From positions 1 through 58,169 of the forward strand of contig DWZK01000063.1 in assembly GCA_019117605.1 (NCBI GenBank): DNA of 58,169 bases. The letters run 5' to 3'. The notes below the pieces were generated by a model. The model had not been told where the DNA came from, did not search any database, and saw nothing but the letters and a program-made list of their open reading frames with translations. The position numbers and the translations under genes are program-made. Below, piece after piece: positions 51,661-58,169 of this stretch; the stretch's first letter is position 1; the number at the start of each line of letters is the position of its first letter. Origin of the DNA: Candidatus Intestinimonas stercoravium. GTDB taxonomy: Bacteria; Bacillota; Clostridia; Oscillospirales; Oscillospiraceae.

Positions 51661-52073
51661 TTTTCAGACCTCCATCTTCTCATATCCCCCGGGCTGCCGC
51701 CCGGGCCTGCGCCTACAGGCATATCCGAAGCGGGCCGGCTCCATCCCGCTGGATACGCCCAAAGGATGGTATGCCGACGCACTGGGAAAACTTGCCTGTC
51801 CACAAAAAACGATGGCCTCACAGTTGCAATGAGAGCGCATTTTGTACTATAATGTAAAAACTGAGCTTATGTGTGGGGGGACCGCTCTTTTCAGATGCGG
51901 TATCCTCATCGCCGGCAGCTGCTGCGCGCCTCTGGCGTGGGCGGGCGCCCCGGCATATATCTTGGTATGCGCACAGCTGTGCTCGATGCGCACTATTCTA
52001 GCACACTTTCCAGGCGGTGTAAACCACCCGGCGCTCGCTTTCCGGGACCGGATGCAGAGAAATGGAGCCACTT
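51661..52073. other. divergent intergenic region asd / SpoIID-like gene
   Basis: A 413-nt stretch with no convincing gene. The asd-proximal part (51670-51810), read on the minus strand, has nested inverted repeats: GGCATA...TATGCC enclosing AGCGGG...CCCGCT, then CCCGGGC-ggca-GCCCGGG next to the ribosome binding site. It could be a cis-regulatory RNA, but it matches no class I can recall. The centre holds the plus-strand promoter at 51824-51853. The remainder (51860-52060) is an untranslated leader of the SpoIID-like gene with no recognised element. Confidence 0.45.
51824..51853 (+). promoter_or_regulatory. candidate sigma-A promoter for the SpoIID-like gene and queA
   Basis: TTGCAA (51824-51829), 18-nt spacer, TATAAT (51848-51853). 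It leaves a leader of about 210 nt. No sigma-E box was found, although spoIID of Bacillus depends on sigma-E. Confidence 0.55.
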
Positions 52074-53741
52074 ATGGGGAAACATGACATACGGATCGCG
52101 GCCGCTGTACTGGTGGCGGCCCTCTTTCTGCGCCCGACGGCGGTGTTTGCTGCCGATGGGCCTGAGGATCCCACCATCCGGGTGGGGTTGTTCTACGGCA
52201 GCAGCGCCCTTCCCGGGGCCAATCTGGAGAACGCTATCGGCAGCGGCTACCGATTGGGCTATTATGACGATGAGCTGGAGTTCCACCAGCTGGGGAGCGT
52301 GGAAGAGACGCAGATCTCGGTGGTGAAGACTCAGAACGTCACCTTCAACGGGCAGAACTATGTAGACGGCACTTCCGGGTCGATCACGGTGGGGTGTTAC
52401 CACCTCCAGCTCTCCGGCAGCTACGACACCTTTGAAGAGGCCCAGACGGCAGCAGAAGCTGTGCCCGATGGCTTCCCCGCCTGGATCGACGGGACTTACT
52501 ATGTGCGCTCTGGGGCGTACACCACCCGGGAGGCGGCTCAAGCGGCCCAGTCCGGTCTCTCCGGGAGCACGCTGGTGGGCACCAGTGGGTATGCTGTGAC
52601 AGTGGTGGAGACCCTCACCGGGGACCTCCTGTTCCAGTTCGACGGCGGGGCGGATCGTTCGCTCGGCATCCGGCCCGGCCTGGACGGGGAGGAGGGGACC
52701 GTCACTTGGTTCAAGGGCTATCGCTACTACGGCGGCTTCCGGTATGCCCGGGACGGGGGCGACCTGACTGTGGTCAACATCGTCTCCCTGGAGGACTATG
52801 TGAAGGGCGTGCTCCCCTATGAAATGAGCAACGACTGGCCGCTGGAGGCCCTGAAGGCCCAGGCCGTATGCGCCAGGACCTATGCCTATATGAACCTTGG
52901 CAAACATGAGCGGTACGGGTTCGATATCTGCAACACCAACGACTGCCAGGTATACCAGGGGGTAGGGCTCTCCAACACGACCACCGACCGCGCGGTAGAG
53001 GAGACACGGGGGGACTATATCTGGTACGATGGAGAGCTTGCGGAGACATACTACTTCTCCTGCGACGGGGGCGCTACTGAGTCCGCCCAGAACATCTGGG
53101 ACCCAAACTCCAACACCCCATACCTCAAAGGCGTGATAGATCCCTATGAGGCCTCGGTAGCGGACAAGATCTCCCAGTATACATGGAGCAAGAGCTTCAC
53201 TCTGAGTGAGCTCACCGACAAGCTGAACAGTTCTCTATCTGGCAAGGGATATAACTTTACAGGTGTCGTATCTGTCAGCATCACAGAGGTCAGCGAGACG
53301 GGGAACCCCCTGTCGATCCGATTCGAGGACAAGAGCGGGAGATCGTGGACCTTTGGGCCGGAGACCATCCGCATCGCCCTGGACCTGCGCTCCAACCGCT
53401 TCCACCTGGGGGAGGGATCCTCCTCCAGTACAGGGGGGTATCCGGTGAACGACGGGAGCAGCTCCCTCTCCTCGGTGGAGGGCGCCTATGTCCTGGGTGG
53501 AGATGGGACGGCACGAAAGATCTCCGGCACGCCCTATGTCGCCACGGGAGAGGGGACGGAGCGGCTCACCGCCTCTTCCGGCGGGACTTCCTCTTCCAGC
53601 GGAGATACCGTCACGTTCGCCGGTTCCGGCTGGGGCCACAATGTGGGCATGAGCCAGTGGGGCGCCTATGCCATGGCGGAGCAGGGCATGGACTATATCG
53701 ACATCTTGACCTTCTATTTCACAGGGGTGGATGTCGGCTGA
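52074..53741 (+). CDS. SpoIID/LytB-domain protein with SPOR-like N-terminal repeats
   Basis: A 555-residue secreted or membrane-anchored protein. It has a signal sequence ([19 protein letters not shown]), then a region with SPOR-like repeats ([36 protein letters not shown]), then a SpoIID amidase-enhancer/transglycosylase domain from [18 protein letters not shown] through [17 protein letters not shown] at the end, with a Ser/Gly-rich insertion. Bacillus SpoIID is about 340 residues, so this is much longer. ATG 52074 is preferred, 6 nt after GGAG; ATG 52062 is the alternative. It may be SpoIID itself or a LytB-type paralogue. Confidence 0.85.
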   Translation: MGKHDIRIAAAVLVAALFLRPTAVFAADGPEDPTIRVGLFYGSSALPGANLENAIGSGYRLGYYDDELEFHQLGSVEETQISVVKTQNVTFNGQNYVDGTSGSITVGCYHLQLSGSYDTFEEAQTAAEAVPDGFPAWIDGTYYVRSGAYTTREAAQAAQSGLSGSTLVGTSGYAVTVVETLTGDLLFQFDGGADRSLGIRPGLDGEEGTVTWFKGYRYYGGFRYARDGGDLTVVNIVSLEDYVKGVLPYEMSNDWPLEALKAQAVCARTYAYMNLGKHERYGFDICNTNDCQVYQGVGLSNTTTDRAVEETRGDYIWYDGELAETYYFSCDGGATESAQNIWDPNSNTPYLKGVIDPYEASVADKISQYTWSKSFTLSELTDKLNSSLSGKGYNFTGVVSVSITEVSETGNPLSIRFEDKSGRSWTFGPETIRIALDLRSNRFHLGEGSSSSTGGYPVNDGSSSLSSVEGAYVLGGDGTARKISGTPYVATGEGTERLTASSGGTSSSSGDTVTFAGSGWGHNVGMSQWGAYAMAEQGMDYIDILTFYFTGVDVG

Positions 53742-54823
53742 TGACTTTGAGAAAGCAGGGACCTGATTTGAAGACGCACGATTTTTATTATGATCTCCCC
53801 CAGGAGCTCATCGCTCAGACGCCGCTGGACCGGCGGGATGGCTCCCGGCTGATGGCTCTGGACAAGACTTCCGGCCGTTTTCGGCATATGCACTTTTACG
53901 ACCTGCCCGCTCTGCTGCGGCCGGGCGACTGCCTGGTCCTCAACGATTCCCGGGTATTGCCCGCCCGCCTGCTGGGCCGGCGGGAGCCGGGCGGCGGCGC
54001 GGCGGAGGTCCTGCTCCTGGTAGACAGGGGGGATAAGGTCTGGGAGTGCCTGGTGCGCCCGGGGAAGAAGTTGCGGCCCGGCGCCCGCATCTCCTTCGGC
54101 GATGGAGCTCTCACTGCGGAAGTGCTGGAGACGCTGGAGGGCGGCAACCGGCTGGTCCGGTTCTACTACGACGGCATCTTCCTGGAGATCCTGGAGGGGC
54201 TGGGGAAGATGCCCCTGCCCCCCTATATCAAGGCGGAGCTCAGTGACCCGGAGCGCTATCAGACGGTCTACTCCCGGGAGGTGGGCTCGGCCGCTGCGCC
54301 TACGGCGGGCCTCCACTTTACCAAAGAGCTCCTCCAGCAGGTCCAGGATATGGGTGTGAGGCTGGCCTATGTGACCCTGCATGTGGGCCTGGGCACCTTC
54401 CGTCCGGTGAAGGAAGAGGAGATCACCGACCACGAGATGCACGCCGAGTACTGTACGATCTCGGAGGAGAGCGCCAGGATCGTCAACGAGACCAAGGCGG
54501 CCGGGGGGCGGGTCATCTGCGTGGGCACCACTTCCTGCCGGACCATCGAGTCCTGGGCGAAAGAGGACGGGACCCTTGCCGCTTCGGCGGGTTGGACCGA
54601 CATCTATATCTATCCCGGCTACCGCTTCAAAGTGCTCGACGGCCTGATCACCAATTTCCATCTGCCGGAGTCCACACTGATCATGCTGGTGTCCGCCCTG
54701 GCGGGGCGTGAGCATGTCCTGGCCGCCTATCAAGAGGCTGTACGGGAGCGTTACCGGTTCTTCTCCTTCGGCGATGCCATGTTCATCGGAGACCTGCCCG
54801 AAGGGATGGAGCTGGACGGATAA
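53741..54823 (+). CDS. queA: tRNA preQ1(34) S-adenosylmethionine ribosyltransferase-isomerase
   Basis: Queuosine pathway enzyme that adds the SAM ribosyl moiety to preQ1 in the tRNA anticodon. The product (360 residues from ATG 53741) contains [58 protein letters not shown] and [19 protein letters not shown], all QueA blocks. ATG 53741 overlaps the previous stop (TGATG). A TTG at 53768 would start the protein [11 protein letters not shown], closer to the family N-terminus and length, so the true start may be there. No tgt is adjacent. Confidence 0.95.
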   Translation: MTLRKQGPDLKTHDFYYDLPQELIAQTPLDRRDGSRLMALDKTSGRFRHMHFYDLPALLRPGDCLVLNDSRVLPARLLGRREPGGGAAEVLLLVDRGDKVWECLVRPGKKLRPGARISFGDGALTAEVLETLEGGNRLVRFYYDGIFLEILEGLGKMPLPPYIKAELSDPERYQTVYSREVGSAAAPTAGLHFTKELLQQVQDMGVRLAYVTLHVGLGTFRPVKEEEITDHEMHAEYCTISEESARIVNETKAAGGRVICVGTTSCRTIESWAKEDGTLAASAGWTDIYIYPGYRFKVLDGLITNFHLPESTLIMLVSALAGREHVLAAYQEAVRERYRFFSFGDAMFIGDLPEGMELDG

Positions 54824-54855
54824 AAAATATCCGGGGCATCGCCCCGGATATTTTT
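54822..54855. terminator. bidirectional terminator between queA and spoVAE
   Basis: A perfect 15-bp stem AAAAATATCCGGGGC with its complement around atc, A-rich on the left and T-rich on the right. It begins in the queA stop codon and ends in the spoVAE stop codon. Confidence 0.92.
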
Positions 54856-55223
54856 CACCCTTTTGGCTTCGGCTTGAAGAGAAGGGCGACCAGATAGCCG
54901 AAGAACACCGCCGCCGTGATGCCTCCCGCCGCCGCGGTCACGCCGCCTGTGAAAGCGCCCAGGAGGCCCTGTTCCTCCACCGCCTTGGCGACTCCCTTGG
55001 CCAGGAGATAGCCGAAACCGGTGAGGGGGACGGTGGCCCCCGCGCCGCCCCACTCCACCAGGGGCTCATAGAGGCCCAGTCCTCCCAAGACCACGCCCAT
55101 GACCACATAGAGCACCAGGATCTTGGCGGGGGTCAGCTTGGTCTTGTCGATGAGCACTTGTCCGATAAGGCAGAGGGCCCCGCCGCACAGGAAGGCCCGG
55201 AGATACGGCAATAAGATATCCAA
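54855..55223 (-). CDS. spoVAE: stage V sporulation protein AE
   Basis: A 122-residue membrane protein with three to four helices (YLRAFLCGGALCLIGQVLID; PAKILVLYVVMGVVLGGLGL; GGITAAVFFGYLVALLF) and the conserved GAGATVPLTGFGYLLAKG. Part of the SpoVA channel that moves dipicolinate into the spore and releases it on germination. It starts at TTG 55223, since a stop codon lies shortly upstream in frame; AAGGTGG is about 10 nt away. 6 nt after spoVAD. Confidence 0.93.
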   Translation of the reverse strand: MDILLPYLRAFLCGGALCLIGQVLIDKTKLTPAKILVLYVVMGVVLGGLGLYEPLVEWGGAGATVPLTGFGYLLAKGVAKAVEEQGLLGAFTGGVTAAAGGITAAVFFGYLVALLFKPKPKG

Positions 55224-55229
55224 TCTCAG

Positions 55230-56249
55230 TCAACCACCTTTCGAAGCGGAGAAGGCCACCGCATGACAGATGCCCGGGATGCTCTCCCCCTGCATGGTGG
55301 AGGTGGGAGAGAGGAGCGCGCCGGTGCCGCAGAACAAGAGCCGCCTGCATCTCCCCTCCCGCATCCGCGGCAGGAGCTGCCCGGTGAGGACAGCGGCGGA
55401 ACAGCCGCAGCCGGAACCGCCGCAGTGGACGTCCTGGCTCTGGGCATCGTAGATGCGCACGCCGCAGTCGTCCAGGTTGGAGAACTCCACGCCGTCCATG
55501 TGGAAGAGGTCCTGGAGGAGCTCCAGCCCCAAGCTGCCCAGATCGCCTGTGACGATCAGGTCGTAATCGGAGGGCCTGCGCCCTGTGTCGGCGAAGTGGG
55601 CGGTGAGGGTATCATAAGCCGCCGGGGCCATGGCGGCCCCCATATTGTTGGCGTCTTTGACTCCCTTGTCCACGACCCGGCCGATGGTGGCGTGGGTGAT
55701 CCAGGGGCCCTCTCCGTCCTGAGAGAGGACCACCGCGCCGGAGCCGGTCACCGTCCACTGGGCGGTGGGGGTGCGCTGCCCACCGTACTCCAGGGGGGTC
55801 CGGTACTGCCGCTCGGCAGAGCAGAAATGGGAGGAGGCCACCGATGCGGTCAGGGAGGCGAAGCCTCCATCGATGGCCATAGCGGCCAGGACCAGACTCT
55901 CCGCCATGGTGGAGCAGGCGCCGTATAGTCCCAGGAAGGGCACCTTCTGCCCCCGCGCGGCGAAGGAGGAGGCGATGCACTGGTTGAGCAGGTCCCCGGC
56001 GAAGATGACGTCCAGAGCCGAGGCGGGCCGCATCGCTTTGTCCAGGGCCGCGCGGAGGGCCAGGCCCTGCATGGCGCTCTCCGCCTTCTCCCAGCTGGTC
56101 TCTCCAAAGGTGTCGTCCTGTTCCACGATATCGAAGCAGGCGCCGAGAGGCCCTTCTCCTTCCTTTTTCCCCACGACCGCCGCAAAGCCGGCTACGGAGG
56201 GAGGAGAGAGGAAGGACAGCGTCTGGCCGCCGCATTTTTTGGACCGCAT
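55230..56249 (-). CDS. spoVAD: stage V sporulation protein AD
   Basis: A 339-residue thiolase-fold protein that binds dipicolinate in the SpoVA complex on the outer face of the forespore inner membrane. It has the thiolase-like Cys112 in YGACSTMAESL, the NNMGAAMAPAA segment and the CGGSGCGCSAA stretch. ATG 56249 has GGGGG 8 nt upstream. It is followed by spoVAE; spoVAC, normally directly before it, is missing here. Confidence 0.95.
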   Translation of the reverse strand: MRSKKCGGQTLSFLSPPSVAGFAAVVGKKEGEGPLGACFDIVEQDDTFGETSWEKAESAMQGLALRAALDKAMRPASALDVIFAGDLLNQCIASSFAARGQKVPFLGLYGACSTMAESLVLAAMAIDGGFASLTASVASSHFCSAERQYRTPLEYGGQRTPTAQWTVTGSGAVVLSQDGEGPWITHATIGRVVDKGVKDANNMGAAMAPAAYDTLTAHFADTGRRPSDYDLIVTGDLGSLGLELLQDLFHMDGVEFSNLDDCGVRIYDAQSQDVHCGGSGCGCSAAVLTGQLLPRMREGRCRRLLFCGTGALLSPTSTMQGESIPGICHAVAFSASKGG

Positions 56250-56281
56250 ATGGAACGCCCCCAGTCATCATTTGCTGGCCA

Positions 56282-56310
56282 TAGTTTGGACAGTTTCGCG
56301 CAAAATATCA
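56282..56310 (-). promoter_or_regulatory. possible sigma-G promoter of spoVAD
   Basis: On the minus strand TGATA (56306-56310), 17 nt, CAAACTA (56282-56288). This loosely resembles the forespore sigma-G pattern (GHATR and CATnnTA). Weak on sequence alone; offered because spoVA operons are sigma-G dependent in Bacillus. Confidence 0.3.
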
Positions 56311-56332
56311 GGGCGGAGCTCAGCCTATATGC

Positions 56333-56361
56333 TGGTCAGATACGGCAAACTGCGCTATAAT
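56333..56361 (+). promoter_or_regulatory. candidate sigma-A promoter for the cysteine-rich gene
   Basis: TGGTCA (56333-56338), 17-nt spacer, a perfect TATAAT (56356-56361). The leader of about 120 nt contains the stem CGGGCCGG (56387-56394) with CCGGCCCG (56411-56418), but no known riboswitch. Confidence 0.55.
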
Positions 56362-56488
56362 ATATCTTACTGCACATGGGTCGTGACGGGCCGGCTGGAA
56401 GAGCCTGTCCCCGGCCCGCACAGCAGGAGATCATCACGAGAGGTCCTCTGCCCACGCCGCGCGGGGGACCGGATAAGAGGTGGAAACG

Positions 56489-57100
56489 ATGGCGGAAGAA
56501 GCCAAGCGGACGATCGGGTATCTGTGCCCATCCTGCCGGCAGGCGGTGATCGCGGAGCGGACCGTCTTTTCTCTGGCGGCGGGACCTTCTACGATCCCCT
56601 GTCCATGTGGGAAGTCCGAACTGAAGATCGATGTGCTGGGGAACTATGTGGAGCTCACCGTCCCCTGTATGTTCTGCGAGAAGGCGCACACGGCCTCCTG
56701 CTCCATGGAGTCCTTTTTGGGGGAGAAGACCCTGGCCTTCTCCTGTCATGCATCCGGACTGGCCTGCTGCTATATAGGGGAGGAGGGGCAGGTGTTCGCG
56801 GCCATGCGGCGCCTGGAGGAAGCTACCGACAAGCTGAAGCCCTCTGACAAGCGGGAAGGACAGTTCATGGACGAGATCATCATGCAGGAGGTCCTCTCGG
56901 AGATCCGGGATATCGCCCAGAGAGGCGGTGTCTCCTGTGCCTGCGGGTCCCGGTCGTGGAGGCTGCGGCTCAATTACAGCTCTGTGGACTTGACCTGTGC
57001 GGACTGCGGGGCCACACTGCGGATCCCGGCGGCCACGGCGGACGATCTGGAGGACATCTGTTGCAAGCACGAGCTCCTGATACGGAGAGAGGAGGGATGA
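56489..57100 (+). CDS. cysteine-rich multi-zinc-ribbon protein of unknown function
   Basis: I do not recognise this 203-residue protein. It has 16 cysteines arranged as pairs: CPSC (13, 16), CPC (38, 40), CMFC (60, 63), then 71, 86, 93, 94, and after a helical stretch (about 100-145) CAC (150, 152), CADC (170, 173) and CC (191, 192). This suggests three or more zinc ribbons or another metal centre, in two lobes joined by a charged helix. ATG 56489 has AGAGGTGG about 6 nt upstream; GTG 56480 is less likely. The thioesterase gene follows after 3 nt, so they are cotranscribed. Confidence 0.7.
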   Translation: MAEEAKRTIGYLCPSCRQAVIAERTVFSLAAGPSTIPCPCGKSELKIDVLGNYVELTVPCMFCEKAHTASCSMESFLGEKTLAFSCHASGLACCYIGEEGQVFAAMRRLEEATDKLKPSDKREGQFMDEIIMQEVLSEIRDIAQRGGVSCACGSRSWRLRLNYSSVDLTCADCGATLRIPAATADDLEDICCKHELLIRREEG

Positions 57101-57103
57101 TCC

Positions 57104-57862
57104 GTGCACTCCGAGTACATCTATAGAGTGGGTGCCCGGGACACCGATCTCTTCGGCCAGTGCCGCCCCTCCGCCGTCATGGACATCCTCCAGGAGGCGG
57201 CCACTTCCGCGGCCAGCCAGCTCCATCTCTCCCGGGAGGAGACGATCGAGCGCTTCCACGCGTTCTGGATGCTGGCCCGCATCTGGTACCGTCTGGACGC
57301 CCCCATCCTCTGGGAGGACACCATCACGGTCCGCACCTGGCACCGGGGCGGGAAGGGCGCCTCCATGTACCGGGACTTCGACCTGTACCGGGACGGCGTG
57401 CGCATCGGGGAGGCGGTCAGCGTGTGGGTGCTGGCCGACCTGGACACCCATCGCCTCTTCCGCTTCTCCAACGCGCCGGAGTTCACCCGGACCACCGGAG
57501 GGGACCTCTGCAAGACGAAGACCCTGTCCAAGCTCCACATGCCGGGACAGCTCTCTCCCGCCGCCAGCCGGGATATGCACTACAGTGACTGCGATGTGAA
57601 CGGCCATGTGAACAATGTGCGCTACGCAGACCTCACCTGCGATGTGCTGGACCTCCAGACCCGGGGGAAGGGCCAGTATGTCTCCTCGCTCCAGCTGGGA
57701 TATCTCAAGGAGTGCAAGGCAGGGGAGACCCTCCGGCTCTCCACGGGCCAGGCGGACGGGATCTGGTACGTGCGGGGGGACGGCCCGGACGGCGTCCCGC
57801 GGTTCGACGCTGCGCTGGAGCTCTCGCCCATCGGTGCGCCCGCCGGGACCACCGCAGGATAA
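57104..57862 (+). CDS. acyl-ACP thioesterase-like double hot-dog protein
   Basis: A 252-residue protein resembling bacterial acyl-ACP thioesterases of the FatA/FatB type. Two hot-dog repeats are visible: the first with FHAFWMLARIWYRLDAPILWEDTITVRTW and the second opening YSDCDVNGHVNNVRYADL, which holds the Asn/His catalytic pattern. It would release free fatty acids from acyl carrier protein, but the chain length cannot be told. GTG 57104 lies after GGAGGG. Cotranscribed with the cysteine-rich gene; guaB starts 30 nt later. Confidence 0.87.
   Translation: MHSEYIYRVGARDTDLFGQCRPSAVMDILQEAATSAASQLHLSREETIERFHAFWMLARIWYRLDAPILWEDTITVRTWHRGGKGASMYRDFDLYRDGVRIGEAVSVWVLADLDTHRLFRFSNAPEFTRTTGGDLCKTKTLSKLHMPGQLSPAASRDMHYSDCDVNGHVNNVRYADLTCDVLDLQTRGKGQYVSSLQLGYLKECKAGETLRLSTGQADGIWYVRGDGPDGVPRFDAALELSPIGAPAGTTAG

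Positions 57863-58169
<307 letters not shown>

Noticed and set aside
51666-51746. A 26-codon leader peptide ending 5 nt before asd on the minus strand
   Set aside because: Weak ribosome binding site, no run of lysine or threonine codons that would suggest attenuation, and it lies inside the structured region.
51599-51832. Plus-strand open frame of 77 codons across the asd start
   Set aside because: It begins inside asd in another frame, lacks a ribosome binding site and stops before the plus-strand promoter; no family likeness beyond a chance WYADA string.
51661-51900. Lysine riboswitch (L-box) upstream of asd
   Set aside because: The conserved L-box core segments were not found, although the leader is structured; it is reported instead as an unassigned leader.
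53700-53770. preQ1 riboswitch before queA
   Set aside because: queA starts within the stop codon of the preceding gene, leaving no space, and no preQ1 aptamer sequence is present.

Overview
The window reads as about 58 kb of core chromosome from a high-GC, spore-forming member of the Clostridia. The best fit is an Oscillospiraceae gut bacterium of the Flavonifractor / Pseudoflavonifractor / Lawsonibacter type; this placement is inference from gene content, GC-rich codon use and gene order, not from a database match. Supporting evidence is a complete spoIIIA operon, spoVAD-spoVAE, a SpoIID-domain protein, Gram-positive PolC, HPr kinase, DUF177-rpmF, a tyrosyl T-box, and intrinsic terminators and sigma-A promoters of Firmicutes style. 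No phage, insertion sequence, CRISPR array, rRNA or tRNA gene was seen.

Layout. 1-11.9 kb (+): end of rpsB, tsf, then pyrH-frr-uppS-cdsA-dxr-rseP-ispG-polC, the classical Firmicutes translation / lipid carrier / isoprenoid / replication cluster. 11.9-17.0 kb (-): a YbaK-like deacylase with an FlK-like thioesterase, then a polyamine transporter potABCD behind a strong sigma-A promoter. 17.1-19.1 kb: an RluA-family pseudouridine synthase (-) divergent from DUF177-rpmF (+). 19.2-23.6 kb (+): PDZ/radical-SAM/DUF512 protein, der, plsY, gpsA. 23.8-24.0 kb: rpmB (-). 24.2-30.7 kb (+): hprK, then glmS coupled to a family-5 binding protein and two oligopeptide-type permeases that lack ATPase genes. 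30.8-35.6 kb (+): spoIIIAA to spoIIIAH behind a candidate sigma-E promoter. 35.7-46.9 kb (+): Asp23-like protein, nusB, a TsaD/Kae1-like paralogue, xseA-xseB-ispA-divPAP2-dxs-tlyA-nadK-argR-recN and a YcxB-like membrane protein. 46.9-48.5 kb (+): T-box-controlled tyrS. 48.6-51.7 kb (-): asd, dapA and a DUF1848 protein. 51.8-54.8 kb (+): SpoIID-like protein and queA. 54.9-56.2 kb (-): spoVAD-spoVAE. 56.3 kb to the right edge (+): a 16-cysteine protein of unknown function, an acyl-ACP thioesterase-like protein and the start of guaB.

How the genes work together. Isoprenoid synthesis is split over two loci: dxs and ispA in the nusB-recN operon, and dxr, ispG and uppS in the pyrH-polC operon. Together they feed undecaprenyl phosphate for the cell wall. 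asd and dapA supply dihydrodipicolinate, which serves lysine, diaminopimelate and the spore solute dipicolinate; SpoVAD and SpoVAE are needed to load dipicolinate. The spoIIIA genes and the SpoIID-like protein belong to engulfment and the mother cell-forespore channel.

Most of the window is housekeeping. The points most worth following are: the 16-cysteine protein at 56489; the TsaD-like paralogue with retained metal ligands in the slot where Bacillus has folD; the DUF512 radical-SAM protein next to der; the ATPase-less oligopeptide cassette fused translationally to glmS; sporulation genes missing from conserved places (spoIVB-spo0A after recN, spoVAC before spoVAD, spoIVA after gpsA); and a structured leader in front of asd that matches no riboswitch I can recall.
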